NCBI GenBank assembly: GCA_964627665.1
Contig: CAZVKG010000077.1
Coordinates: 1 to 16,658, forward strand
DNA: 16,658 nt
Source: UBA1351 sp964627665
GTDB lineage: Bacteria > Bacillota > Clostridia > Lachnospirales > Vallitaleaceae
Reading direction: 5' to 3'
The notes under the pieces are model-generated. The model had not been told where the DNA came from. It saw only the letters and a list, made by a program, of their open reading frames with translations, and searched no databases. Shown here in pieces: positions 7,476-15,545 of this stretch. Both the position numbers and the translations under genes were made by a program. Numbering within the stretch: position 1 is the first letter of the stretch; every line of letters starts with the position of its first letter.

Positions 7476-7877
7476 ATGATGCCATATTATATTCGAACAA
7501 GAACAAAGGATGAAGCGTTTGAACACATAGATGTGCTTATAAGTCGATTAAAAGAACTCGTGGCAGAAGAACAAGAGGAAGCTAATTTTGTGGTTGTTGA
7601 AAAAGTCGATGGAGGATATATGGAAGTTGCCTTAGGGCTAGGTGACTTGAGCATTATAAATTATACCCCGGAAGATGAAGATGAACCATCCATCGTAACA
7701 TGCAATGCAACGATTGATCGGGCTAAGAGCGATGAGATAAGAATCAAAGATCTGAGCGAAGAAGACTATCAGGCATTCTCTTCGAATACAATCCCAATGG
7801 AACAAGCTCTTCAGGTCGTGCGGCGGTATCTTGAAGGAGAATCATTCACGGACCTTTGCGACTGGTACATGGCATAA
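7476..7877 (+). CDS. Imm1-like small acidic protein
   Basis: This 133-residue, acidic, soluble protein has no signal peptide. The layout and especially the C-terminal segment IPMEQALQVVRRYLEGESF, followed by DLCDW, resemble the Imm1 family of immunity proteins, in which a VP-x-x-QA helix and a final Trp are typical. Imm1 proteins usually neutralise polymorphic toxins, but no toxin gene is next to this one, and Imm1-like proteins are common as orphans. Two ATG codons stand in tandem (7476 and 7479) behind AAGGAGGA; either could be used. The next gene starts 14 nt after the stop, so they are likely one transcript. The family call is from memory of the C-terminal pattern and is moderate; it may be simply a hypothetical protein. 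Confidence 0.55.
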   Translation: MMPYYIRTRTKDEAFEHIDVLISRLKELVAEEQEEANFVVVEKVDGGYMEVALGLGDLSIINYTPEDEDEPSIVTCNATIDRAKSDEIRIKDLSEEDYQAFSSNTIPMEQALQVVRRYLEGESFTDLCDWYMA

Positions 7878-7891
7878 AGGAGGAAGATTAT

Positions 7892-8674
7892 ATGTTACAT
7901 TTTGGAATGCCCACACTCTTAGAATTAGAAGGACTAGAAGCCAATGCTAAATTTTGCCATGAACATGGATTAAAATTTGTTGAGATTAACATGAATGTAC
8001 CGGACTACCAAGTCGAGGTTTTAAACAAAGACTTTTTACTGGAGTTAATGGACAAATATCAGATTTACTTCACCTTTCATATGGCCGATAATATGGATAT
8101 TGCCAACTTTCAGGAAGAGGTACGAAAGGTCAATGTCGACTTGGTCATAAAAACCCTTGAATTCGCCGAGTCTATAGGGAGCCCTATTGTCAATATGCAT
8201 ATGCAAAAAGGGGTCTACTTCACCATGCCAACAGAAAAAATCTATATATACCAGTCGTATATCGATCGTTATATGTCCTATGTTGAAACCTTTGGAAACA
8301 CGATGGATCAAGTCCTTAAAGGAAAAGAAACCAGCTTGGCAGTAGAGAATACCGGGGACTTTGACCGAGAGTTTATGCGGGCGGGAACCTTGAATCTGAT
8401 TGAACGCCCACATATTGTTATGACCTATGACATCGGCCATGATTATTCTTTTGGCAATGACCGAGAATTCATTATTGAACATCTGGATAAAATACGACAT
8501 ATGCATATTCATGATGCTATTGGAGAAGATCATCACTTGGCGCTTGGAAGCGGAGAGATGCAACTGGAACGCTATATCGGTTTTGCCAAGAATTATAAGG
8601 TGCGTTGTGTCATTGAAGCCAAGACTATTGAAGCTTTAAAAGTGAGTGTTCAAGAGTTGCCGAAATATATATAG
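7892..8674 (+). CDS. Sugar phosphate isomerase/epimerase-like TIM barrel protein
   Basis: The 260-residue protein has the xylose-isomerase-like (AP endonuclease 2) TIM-barrel pattern. Candidate metal-binding and catalytic residues lie at the ends of strands: His63 (TFHMAD), His103 (NMHMQ), Glu152 (LAVENTGD), Asp180 and His183 (MTYDIGHD), His205/His207 (RHMHIHDA) and Glu242 (VIEAKT). HHLALGSGEMQ matches the D-x-H-x-x-LGxG loop of the family. Such enzymes isomerise or epimerise sugars, or cleave or dehydrate sugar derivatives, with a divalent metal; the substrate cannot be told from sequence. The ATG at 7892 follows AAAGGAGGAAG; an upstream in-frame TTG at 7856 would overlap the previous gene and has no ribosome-binding site. 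It is probably co-transcribed with the Imm1-like gene, with no obvious functional link. Confidence 0.8.
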   Translation: MLHFGMPTLLELEGLEANAKFCHEHGLKFVEINMNVPDYQVEVLNKDFLLELMDKYQIYFTFHMADNMDIANFQEEVRKVNVDLVIKTLEFAESIGSPIVNMHMQKGVYFTMPTEKIYIYQSYIDRYMSYVETFGNTMDQVLKGKETSLAVENTGDFDREFMRAGTLNLIERPHIVMTYDIGHDYSFGNDREFIIEHLDKIRHMHIHDAIGEDHHLALGSGEMQLERYIGFAKNYKVRCVIEAKTIEALKVSVQELPKYI

Positions 8675-8700
8675 AAAATACTGAATATTAGGAGGATTAT

Positions 8701-8997
8701 ATGAGTTTTAGTATGATAGGCTTATTTATTGCATTTATTGGAATAATACTTATAGGTGGATTGTTTATTGGACTGCAAGTTTTGGTGTCAATTAAAGGAC
8801 CCAAGTTTGCCGGTCTGATTCTTCCTGCAATACATATACTAGTAAGTGGGGTAATTATTTACTTATTGCCTTTATATACATATATAAAAGCGAGAAATAT
8901 AGGTATACTTTTATTGGGAGCCGTATTCTTGATTTATCTGGTGATTTTCTTTGTCGGACTAACGGTGAAAAACAAGGATACGAATAATAGAATTTAA
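8701..8997 (+). CDS. Small membrane protein, three predicted helices
   Basis: I do not recognise this 98-residue protein. It is mostly hydrophobic, with predicted membrane helices at about 5-29, 35-57 and 65-89, a short KGPK loop between the first two, and a hydrophilic tail (KNKDTNNRI). ATG follows AGGAGG. It begins 26 nt after the isomerase-like gene with no terminator between, so it may be the last gene of that transcript. No motif suggests a function. Confidence 0.65.
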   Translation: MSFSMIGLFIAFIGIILIGGLFIGLQVLVSIKGPKFAGLILPAIHILVSGVIIYLLPLYTYIKARNIGILLLGAVFLIYLVIFFVGLTVKNKDTNNRI

Positions 8998-9047
8998 AGA
9001 TTACACAACCTATGGTTAATATTAAGATAAAATAAGAGGAAAACATC

Positions 9048-10373
9048 ATGAATTTAATAACGGAAAAACTTATAAGTTACATGGATTTTTGGGTCAAAGC
9101 CGATCGATTTTCAGGAAGTCTTTTGGTATATAATAGGGACGGTATTCTCTTAGAAAAGGGCTATGGTTATGCCAATGAACAATATAAAGTGATGAATACC
9201 ATTGAAACAAAATACAGAATTGGTAGTTTTACAAAACAGTTTACGGCTGTTTCGATTCTTATCCTTTATGAAAAGGATAAATTGAAGCTTGAAGATAGAA
9301 TCACACAGTACATACCCAATTACATTCATTCTGAGAATATAAGCATACACCAGCTTCTTTGCCATACTTCGGGCGTGCCTGAGCACACGAGCTTTGAAGA
9401 GTATAAGATTAGTGAAAGAATTAGTGTGGATACCATTCTAGAGCGTTTAAATAAAAGAGAATTGAACTTCAATCCAGGTGAGAGATTTGAATATAGTAAT
9501 TCAAATTACGCGCTATTGGCTCAAATTGTTGAAGCGATTTCTGGCTTAGGAATAGAAGACTTTTATCAACAATATATATTTACACCCATTGGGCTTGAGA
9601 ATACAGGCCTATCAAAAAACGAAGATATAAATATTGGTCTGGCACAAGCTTATTCCTATTCCGGACAAGGAATTATTCACGCTGATTATTATGATATGAG
9701 TGGGGCCTATGGCAGTGGATTTCTTTATTCCAATGCAAAGGACATATTAAAATGGATCAAGGACTTATTGAATGGGAAAATTATCGGTCTAGATACCCTT
9801 AAAAAAATGTTGACACCATATGAATTTGTTTGCTACTTGAATGCCTATGCAGGCTATGGATGTTTTGTGCGCGGTGAACCTGCAGAGGAAATGTGTGCTA
9901 GTGGACTTATAAGTGGTTATACATTTAATATCTGGGTAGATATTCAAAAGGATTGTGGGGTCATTATATTAAGCAATAATGATACGACTGCTTCAGGTAG
10001 AATATTAGAAGGCATACAAAGCATTATTTCCGGCAACGAGCCTTTGGTGGAAGTAAAGCCAATATCATCAGGTGAGATGAAAAACCAGGACCGACTTAGA
10101 AGCATGACAGGTAAGTTTAAATGTCCATATACAGGAGCAGAATTCACCATTAGTCTGGAAAACAATGAATTATATATTGACCGTTTATGGGCCCAAGAAT
10201 ACAAGGGAGAAAAGTTTAAACTATTCTATGTTGAAGAAGAAGAGAATCAGATCATCTATGCTTGTGAAGTATGTGATGGTAAATTTATATTCACAAAGTC
10301 CGTGGATGCTGACATCAAAGAGCTTATATACATATATGATATTTTTAGCTTACCCTACACAAAAGTAGAATAA
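9048..10373 (+). CDS. Class C beta-lactamase-like serine hydrolase
   Basis: This 441-residue protein belongs to the beta-lactamase/penicillin-binding-protein-like serine hydrolases. The SxxK motif is Ser60-Phe-Thr-Lys63 (IGSFTKQFTA), preceded by the usual LLVYNRDGILLEKGYGYAN strands. LLCHTSGVP (103-111) and the YxN motif Tyr149-Ser-Asn151 (EYSNSNYALLA) follow in the expected order. Where relatives have HxG or KTG, this protein has Ala284-Ser-Gly286 (CASGLISGY). About 90 C-terminal residues form an extra beta-rich domain (from LRSMTGKFKCPYTG). There is no signal peptide or anchor, so it is probably cytoplasmic, and an esterase or peptidase activity is as likely as action on cell-wall peptides. 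It is unlikely to give beta-lactam resistance. ATG follows AAGAGGAAAA. No terminator is visible after it. Confidence 0.85.
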   Translation: MNLITEKLISYMDFWVKADRFSGSLLVYNRDGILLEKGYGYANEQYKVMNTIETKYRIGSFTKQFTAVSILILYEKDKLKLEDRITQYIPNYIHSENISIHQLLCHTSGVPEHTSFEEYKISERISVDTILERLNKRELNFNPGERFEYSNSNYALLAQIVEAISGLGIEDFYQQYIFTPIGLENTGLSKNEDINIGLAQAYSYSGQGIIHADYYDMSGAYGSGFLYSNAKDILKWIKDLLNGKIIGLDTLKKMLTPYEFVCYLNAYAGYGCFVRGEPAEEMCASGLISGYTFNIWVDIQKDCGVIILSNNDTTASGRILEGIQSIISGNEPLVEVKPISSGEMKNQDRLRSMTGKFKCPYTGAEFTISLENNELYIDRLWAQEYKGEKFKLFYVEEEENQIIYACEVCDGKFIFTKSVDADIKELIYIYDIFSLPYTKVE

Positions 10374-10390
10374 AAAAATTTTCAAACACC

Positions 10391-10411
10391 TATTGACCGA
10401 AGTGGTCGGTG
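10391..10411 (+). promoter_or_regulatory. TetR operator copy 1, within the promoter
   Basis: GACC (10395-10398), five bases later TGGTCGGTG (10403-10411), match the second copy 41 bp downstream. This copy overlaps the last bases of the -35 and fills the spacer, so binding would block RNA polymerase. Its left arm is shorter than that of copy 2. Confidence 0.75.
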
Positions 10412-10421
10412 GGTGTATAAT
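10393..10421 (+). promoter_or_regulatory. Promoter of the tetR-ABC exporter operon
   Basis: TTGACC (10393-10398) and a perfect TATAAT (10416-10421) are exactly 17 bp apart. This near-consensus promoter lies 47 bp before the TetR start and carries one operator copy in it and another just after it. Confidence 0.85.
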
Positions 10422-10431
10422 TATGCCATAA

Positions 10432-10452
10432 CACCGACCAAGGTGGTCGGTG
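10432..10452 (+). promoter_or_regulatory. TetR operator copy 2, in the leader
   Basis: A perfect 9-bp inverted repeat (CACCGACCA, centre AGG, TGGTCGGTG) covers the expected start of transcription and ends five bases before the GGAGGTGA ribosome-binding site. Together with copy 1 it gives two sites 41 bp apart, about four helical turns, on the same DNA face. Confidence 0.8.
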
Positions 10453-10468
10453 AATAGGAGGTGAGTTT

Positions 10469-11080
10469 TTGGAAGATATATTAGATAAAATGGATCCGGA
10501 TAAGAAGACGCGCCTTATCAATGCGGCGATGAAAGAATTTGGCGCCAACCGTTTTGATAAAGCTTCAACCAATGCCATTGTAAAAGAAGCTGGCATATCC
10601 AAAGGCCTGCTCTATCATTATTTTGATTCAAAAGAGGCCCTATATACATACCTGTTTGAATACGCCATGACATCCGTTGCCGTACCCATAGCCGAACAGG
10701 TGGGATTGGAAGAGACCGATATCCTGCGGCGAATTGAACAGATTAGTAATTTAAAAATAAAGATTATGCATCAAATGCCGGCATTGGTGAGTTTTTCAAA
10801 AACCATGTATGCAGGTATGGACTTTGAAGAGATTAAAAAAATGATTCAAAAATACAATCCTATACCCATGGACATGTACTATCATCACAACATTGATACA
10901 AGTTTATTTAAAGATGAGATTGATATAAACATGGCCATTCAAAACATTCAATATACCTTAGAACGCATCAGCGAAGCTTATATTACTCAACTGAACATGG
11001 GCATTGATATCGATATAGATAAGATTATGACAGAATTTGAAGGGTTTTTAACACATTTTAGACAGATTTATTATAAATAA
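10469..11080 (+). CDS. TetR-family transcriptional repressor
   Basis: The 203-residue protein has a TetR N-terminal domain: RLINAAMKEFGANRFDKAST, then the helix-turn-helix NAIVKEAGISKGLLYHYFDSKEALYTYLF (about 15-65; GLLYHYF is the recognition helix). The C-terminal helical domain (70-203) would bind the inducer and dimerise. I choose the TTG start at 10469 because GGAGGTGA lies four nt before it; the ATG at 10490 is too far from that site. Two palindromic operators in its own promoter indicate autoregulation. It heads a run of genes for a membrane fusion protein, ABC ATPase and two permeases, so by analogy with E. coli cecR (ybiH) next to ybhGFSR it likely controls a drug or toxic-compound exporter. 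The inducer is unknown. Confidence 0.92.
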   Translation: MEDILDKMDPDKKTRLINAAMKEFGANRFDKASTNAIVKEAGISKGLLYHYFDSKEALYTYLFEYAMTSVAVPIAEQVGLEETDILRRIEQISNLKIKIMHQMPALVSFSKTMYAGMDFEEIKKMIQKYNPIPMDMYYHHNIDTSLFKDEIDINMAIQNIQYTLERISEAYITQLNMGIDIDIDKIMTEFEGFLTHFRQIYYK

Positions 11081-11106
11081 AGTCCGTTCTTAGTTTGGAG
11101 GTTATT

Positions 11107-12318
11107 ATGAAGAAAAAATTGATTGTAGTATTCCTTATTTTCATAGCCATAGGCGTAGGCTTGTTTTATCTTTTGACCATGGGAGATGTCGGTGTAGAAT
11201 ATGATACAGTCCAGGTCATCAAAGGCCAAGGGGGTCAATCGGTCGGTGATCTTGGTAGAATTAGTTCAAAAAATATTCGAAAGTATTACGGGACCGGAGG
11301 TCAGACGATTGAACAGATGAGCCTTAAGCTTGGAGACCGTGTAAGCAAAGGCCAGCTTCTCATTCAATATGAAAACAATCATGAAGAGCTTGATTTAGAG
11401 ATTCAAAGGGTCAAGAAACAGATTGAAGCCCTAGAAGCTACCTATAGTGAAGCCCAGTCCGGAGTGGATATGGGAACAGTCAACAGCTCAAGGATTGAAA
11501 TATCTAGCCTTCAAAACCAGATTGAAAATGCGACAAGAGAAAAAGAGCGAATAGAGACACTTTATAATGAAGGTGTTGTTTCAATGGTTGAGCTTGAACA
11601 GACAACACAAGTTATCGACGGGCTCAATACTCAGTTGCAGATGGCACAAAACAGCTATAGTCAAGCGTCAAGAGGCCTCTCCCGAAATATGCGGGAAAAA
11701 TACGAAGCTGAAATCGAAGCCTTACTTCTATCCATTGATCTTTTGGAACAAAGTCGACAAGATGGAGCGCTTTATGCCGATATTGAAGGGGTCGTCACAG
11801 AACTTAATACCTTTGAAGGTGATAAACCTTCTGCCGGTATGATGCTGATTGAACTACAAGATCCGACAGAAAAAATAGTGCTGGTTGATTTTATGATGGA
11901 AGATGCGATACGCATTGATTCGGACATGATGGCTCAAGTTAGCGATCGTCAGTTGGAGATATATATCGAGGAGTTAAGGGTTGATCAAGTCTATCCGAAA
12001 GCCTTTGAAACAGTATCTGAACTTGGTGTTAGGGAAAATAGACAAACAGTAGCTATTGGATTACCGGCATCGGCTTCTGACCTTGACTTTGGAACCCAAG
12101 TAGAAACTATGGTCCTTGTCGAACCACCTAGAGAGATGTTACTTGTTCCCATGGGAGCAGTCATTCAAAAAGATGGAAAAACCTATGTGAAAGTTCTTGA
12201 AGATGATAAACCTGTTGAACGTCAAGTGACAACCGGGATAAGCGTCGACAAGTATATTGAGATTACAGATGGCGTCATAGAAGGCGATCACGTATTGATT
12301 AATTATCAAGAAGACTAA
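11107..12318 (+). CDS. HlyD/MacA-type membrane fusion (adaptor) protein
   Basis: The 403-residue product begins with one membrane helix (about 4-24, after MKKK) and the rest lies outside the membrane. A beta-barrel/lipoyl half (YYGTGGQTIEQMSLKLGDRVSKGQLLIQY, ending near residue 93) leads into a long coiled coil (about 95-215), followed by the second lipoyl half (DGALYADIEGVVTELNTFEGD) and barrel domains. The end, MLLVPMGAVIQKDGKTYVKVLEDDKPVERQVTTGI, is typical of RND/ABC periplasmic adaptors. In Gram-positive bacteria such proteins sit on the outer face and assist an ABC exporter. ATG at 11107 follows TTTGGAGG; an in-frame TTG at 11095 overlaps that site. It lies 26 nt after tetR and 22 nt before the ATPase gene. 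Confidence 0.88.
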   Translation: MKKKLIVVFLIFIAIGVGLFYLLTMGDVGVEYDTVQVIKGQGGQSVGDLGRISSKNIRKYYGTGGQTIEQMSLKLGDRVSKGQLLIQYENNHEELDLEIQRVKKQIEALEATYSEAQSGVDMGTVNSSRIEISSLQNQIENATREKERIETLYNEGVVSMVELEQTTQVIDGLNTQLQMAQNSYSQASRGLSRNMREKYEAEIEALLLSIDLLEQSRQDGALYADIEGVVTELNTFEGDKPSAGMMLIELQDPTEKIVLVDFMMEDAIRIDSDMMAQVSDRQLEIYIEELRVDQVYPKAFETVSELGVRENRQTVAIGLPASASDLDFGTQVETMVLVEPPREMLLVPMGAVIQKDGKTYVKVLEDDKPVERQVTTGISVDKYIEITDGVIEGDHVLINYQED

Positions 12319-12340
12319 ATGATTGGAAGAGGTGAATCCT

Positions 12341-13195
12341 ATGATTAAGGTCAAAAACTTATACCATTCCTATAATAAAGATGATATCTATGCAGTCAAT
12401 GATATCAGTTTTGAGATTGAAAAAGGTGAGATATTTGGATTTTTAGGCCCATCTGGTGCCGGAAAATCAACAACACAAAATATTTTAGTTGGATTATTAC
12501 AGTTGCAGCAAGGTCAGGTCGAGGTGGCAGGATATGATGTCAAGCACATTAAGGACAAGATGTTTAATAAGATTGGCATGTCCTTTGAACAATCCAATGT
12601 ATACAGCAAAATGTCCGGTCTTGAAAACCTTGAATTTTACAGAAAACTCTTTGATGTTAAGACCAGAGACCCTAAGGAACTGATTAAACTTGTCGGCCTT
12701 GAAGGAAAAGAACACGTTAAGGCAGGTAAGTATTCTAAAGGGATGAAGCACCGGCTAACCTTTGCAAGATCCATGATTAATAATCCGGAGATGTGGTTTT
12801 TAGATGAACCCACGACAGGTTTGGATCCATCCATAGCAGCCGGAATTAAAGACATTATTCGACAAGAAAATGATAAAGGAGCAACGGTCTTTTTGACAAC
12901 CCATAATATGTATATTGCGGATGAACTTTGTGACCGTGTAGCTTTTGTGGTTGACGGTAAGATTCGCCTCATTGACTCACCCAAAACCTTAAAACTCAAA
13001 TACGGAGAAAAATTGGTGGATGTGGAGTATATACAAGACGATCAATTAATCAAAGACAGTTTTTCGACCGTTGAGCCGTCTGAAAAAGCTAGACTCATGG
13101 AGGTCATCGACCATCATGACATACAAACCATGCACACTAAGGAAGCAACCCTTGAAGAAATATTTATCAAGGTAACCGGAAGGGGTTTGGTATAG
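12341..13195 (+). CDS. ABC transporter ATP-binding protein
   Basis: This 284-residue cytoplasmic ATPase shows every ABC motif: Walker A GPSGAGKST (36-44), Q-loop Gln84, signature YSKGMKHRL (131-139; the SKGM form is common in ABC-2 exporters), Walker B MWFLDEP with Glu156, D-loop GLDP (160-163) and switch His188 in LTTHNM. The C-terminal 75 residues are the usual tail of DrrA/YbhF-like ATPases ending in TLEEIFIKVTGRG. ATG at 12341 follows AGAGGTGA; a TTG at 12323 in the same frame is less likely. The stop codon directly abuts the ATG of the permease. It powers export by the two permeases downstream. It has one nucleotide-binding domain, unlike E. coli YbhF, which has two. Confidence 0.95.
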   Translation: MIKVKNLYHSYNKDDIYAVNDISFEIEKGEIFGFLGPSGAGKSTTQNILVGLLQLQQGQVEVAGYDVKHIKDKMFNKIGMSFEQSNVYSKMSGLENLEFYRKLFDVKTRDPKELIKLVGLEGKEHVKAGKYSKGMKHRLTFARSMINNPEMWFLDEPTTGLDPSIAAGIKDIIRQENDKGATVFLTTHNMYIADELCDRVAFVVDGKIRLIDSPKTLKLKYGEKLVDVEYIQDDQLIKDSFSTVEPSEKARLMEVIDHHDIQTMHTKEATLEEIFIKVTGRGLV

Positions 13196-14311
13196 ATGAA
13201 ACTCTGGTACAGTTTTTCAAAAGAGCTCAAGTTATCTTCAAAAAGCTGGTACTTTTATCTAGAACTGGTTATGGCCATTGTCCTGCTCGTCGTTCTTCTC
13301 TTTGTTGTGCCGGAAGATTTTGATAGTAAGGGCAAGGAATATATGTATCTTGACCTTCCCCAAGTTGTTCAAGATAACTATAGGAAAAATCTCCTCGAAG
13401 ACGATGTGGATGAAGCGGTGGAGTATGTTGAGCTTGAGGCAGATGATGCGCTTTTTCCAGCCACGCTTTATGAAACCGAGGAATCCAAAGTTTACCTTTT
13501 GGAGAGTAAGATAGCTCTAGATGCTATCACGGAGTCAGAGCGGGTACCGACAGTTTATGTCCATGTCAATGACCAGAATCAGATTGTATTTACCTATTAT
13601 CTGCAAGGTTATGAAACGCAAAAACTTCAGAATCTATTAGGCGTCTTTCATAATCGACTAGCCGGTCATGATGTGATTGAAGCTTATTCGGATCAATTGG
13701 AGGTCAGGCGCCTATATCAAAACAGCCAGCCACTGAATGATCGAGAGAATATTTTGCCGGTTTTTCTGACTTTTAACGGTAGCTTGATGAGTCTGTTTAT
13801 GATTGCAGCCTATATTTTCCTAGACAAGGGTGAAGGCATTATCAAGGCCTATGCAGTGACTGCCTCCTCTGTCTGGCATTATTTATTGAGTAAAATCGGT
13901 GTGATTATTACAACTAGTATCTTTACGACGCTAATTATAACGATACCCATTATGAGGGGCCAAGCAAACTATCCCATGCTACTTTTGTTTTTATTCACAT
14001 CAGGATTTTTTGCTGCAGCTCTGGGACTTCTCTTAACAAGCTTTTATGACGATATTGTTGAAGCCTTTGGTGCCATGTACATCGTCATTGTGATTATGAT
14101 TATGCCCAATATCTCGTATTTTACACCGAGTTGGGATCCGGACTGGGTCAAAGTTATACCTAGTTATGTGATGCTTCAAAGCTTCAAAGATATTATATCG
14201 ATTGGAGGTAACATGACCTATGTACTTGTTGCCTCAGCAGGATTCTTGTCATTAGGCATAGGGCTTTTTGTACTGGCGACTTATCGATTTAAAAAGACCT
14301 TGTCCTTGTAG
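13196..14311 (+). CDS. ABC-2 type permease, first subunit
   Basis: The 371-residue membrane protein has one helix near the N-terminus (about 19-39), a large outer domain (about 40-185) and a cluster of about five or six helices at 190-365, the typical ABC-2 exporter permease layout. FLDKGEGIIKAYAVTASSVWHYLLSKI (about 208-235) resembles the cytoplasmic coupling segment, including the E-x-G turn of the family. The ATG follows the ATPase stop codon without a gap and has only a weak GGAAGGGG site, which suggests translational coupling. It forms a likely heterodimer with the next permease. Confidence 0.88.
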   Translation: MKLWYSFSKELKLSSKSWYFYLELVMAIVLLVVLLFVVPEDFDSKGKEYMYLDLPQVVQDNYRKNLLEDDVDEAVEYVELEADDALFPATLYETEESKVYLLESKIALDAITESERVPTVYVHVNDQNQIVFTYYLQGYETQKLQNLLGVFHNRLAGHDVIEAYSDQLEVRRLYQNSQPLNDRENILPVFLTFNGSLMSLFMIAAYIFLDKGEGIIKAYAVTASSVWHYLLSKIGVIITTSIFTTLIITIPIMRGQANYPMLLLFLFTSGFFAAALGLLLTSFYDDIVEAFGAMYIVIVIMIMPNISYFTPSWDPDWVKVIPSYVMLQSFKDIISIGGNMTYVLVASAGFLSLGIGLFVLATYRFKKTLSL

Positions 14312-14324
14312 GGGGTGCGTATAT

Positions 14325-15329
14325 ATGTTAAAAAAAATATTCATTATTTTTTGGAGAGACGTCAAAGTCAGTGTCCGTAATTTTATTACCCTCTATATTT
14401 TGGTCGTACCCATTATTTTTGCGATTATGATTAACGTCTTTTCCCCAGGTATTAATGATACAACCGTTGAAATCGCATTGCTAAAAGGGGAAAACCCACA
14501 GCAAAGTGACTATCTTAAGCAGTTTGCTCAGGTTGAACTTCTCGACAGTTTAGAGCTAATAGAAGAACGGGTGCGAAAACGAGACAATATTGTAGCGATC
14601 TTACCCGGAGCATCAGAAGATTATTATATCTTGACCCAGGGAAATGAACCGGACTATATCGTAGATTACGTTAAAAATCTGGCTACTTTTGAACATTTTG
14701 AACTGGCAGTCGAAGACTCCATGGCTGAAATCGTTGACTTTGGTCGGGAGATTCCGCCACTCAAAAAACTCATGGTCAATGCAGGAATTATCTTCATATC
14801 CATCCTAGGGGGCATGATTATTGCCTTAAACATCGTGGAAGAAAAAACAGACCGTACCATTCGGGCCATCCACTTATCGCCTGTATCACGCATAGGCTTT
14901 ATTGCCGGCAAAAGTTTAATCGGCGTAGTCGTTCCCGTCGTAGGAAGTATCCTGCTTCTGGTGATCACAGGCTTTCGGGATATTAACTTTTTGCATGCAC
15001 TCATCATGGTGTTGACATCATGCATCATCAGCGTCCTTGTAGGCTTTATAGAAGGTATTAACAATGATGATGTTATGAATGCAGCCGGCAACATGAAACT
15101 ACTCTTCATGCCCTTATTTGGGTCTATTGCGGCTCAAGAACTTCTAGCAGATAAGTGGCAAAAACTGTTTTACTGGATTCCCTTCTACTGGACCTACAAA
15201 GGCAATGACCTGGTCCTATCCGGTCAAGGCGATTGGCTTGATATTATGACCTATGCAGGTATTGTCTTTGGAATCAGTATGATGGTACTCTTCATCTTGG
15301 CACCTAAAATACGAAAAGGATTAGAATAA
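14325..15329 (+). CDS. ABC-2 type permease, second subunit
   Basis: The 334-residue membrane protein has a first helix at about 20-38 (ITLYILVVPIIFAIMINVF), an outer domain at about 40-165 and about five helices from 168 to 325. The loop NIVEEKTDRTIRAIHLSPVS (about 190) is the family's coupling segment. ATG at 14325 follows GGGGGTG; a reading from 14268 would overlap the preceding gene by 44 nt and is not supported. It begins 13 nt after the first permease. With that protein and the ATPase it should form a heterodimeric exporter, with the HlyD-like adaptor attached on the outside. Confidence 0.88.
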   Translation: MLKKIFIIFWRDVKVSVRNFITLYILVVPIIFAIMINVFSPGINDTTVEIALLKGENPQQSDYLKQFAQVELLDSLELIEERVRKRDNIVAILPGASEDYYILTQGNEPDYIVDYVKNLATFEHFELAVEDSMAEIVDFGREIPPLKKLMVNAGIIFISILGGMIIALNIVEEKTDRTIRAIHLSPVSRIGFIAGKSLIGVVVPVVGSILLLVITGFRDINFLHALIMVLTSCIISVLVGFIEGINNDDVMNAAGNMKLLFMPLFGSIAAQELLADKWQKLFYWIPFYWTYKGNDLVLSGQGDWLDIMTYAGIVFGISMMVLFILAPKIRKGLE

Positions 15330-15342
15330 GGAGGAAAAAATT

Positions 15343-15540
15343 ATGACAATATGGGCAATTTTAGCATTTGTGTATTCAGCAATAGTAATTATATTAACCG
15401 TAACAAAACCACCGGCCATCTGGAAGATCAAAAAAATCCAATGGTTTGAAAAACACTTAGGTGTCAAAGGCACAGAAATCTTCTTCTACATCTGGGCACT
15501 GGCTTTTCTCGTGCTAGGAGTTTGGCTGCTGACACGCTGA
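15343..15540 (+). CDS. Small two-helix membrane protein of the exporter operon
   Basis: This 65-residue protein has two predicted membrane helices (about 3-21 and 45-63) joined by a basic loop (KIKKIQWFEKHLGVKG) likely on the cytoplasmic side. ATG follows AAGGAGGA and lies 13 nt after the second permease, so it appears to be the last gene of the operon. I do not recognise a family. It may help assemble or regulate the exporter, but that is inferred from position only. No clear terminator follows. Confidence 0.65.
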   Translation: MTIWAILAFVYSAIVIILTVTKPPAIWKIKKIQWFEKHLGVKGTEIFFYIWALAFLVLGVWLLTR

Positions 15541-15545
15541 AGCGC

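Noticed and set aside
8045..8563. 172-codon open frame on the minus strand inside the isomerase gene
   Set aside because: It is antisense to a clear TIM-barrel gene with visible metal-site motifs, has no ribosome-binding site of note and shows no recognisable domain.
9048..10373. A true beta-lactamase resistance gene
   Set aside because: There is no signal peptide, the KTG/HxG motif is altered, and the protein has an extra C-terminal domain, as in broad-specificity serine hydrolases.
10432..10452. Palindrome before tetR read as a terminator or attenuator
   Set aside because: No T-run follows, the RBS comes immediately after, and the same half-sites recur at 10395-10411 in the promoter, so an operator fits better.
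14666..15109. 147-codon minus-strand frame inside the second permease
   Set aside because: It is an antisense shadow of a membrane-protein gene; its Ser/Thr/Met/Pro/Lys-rich content reflects complementary hydrophobic codons.
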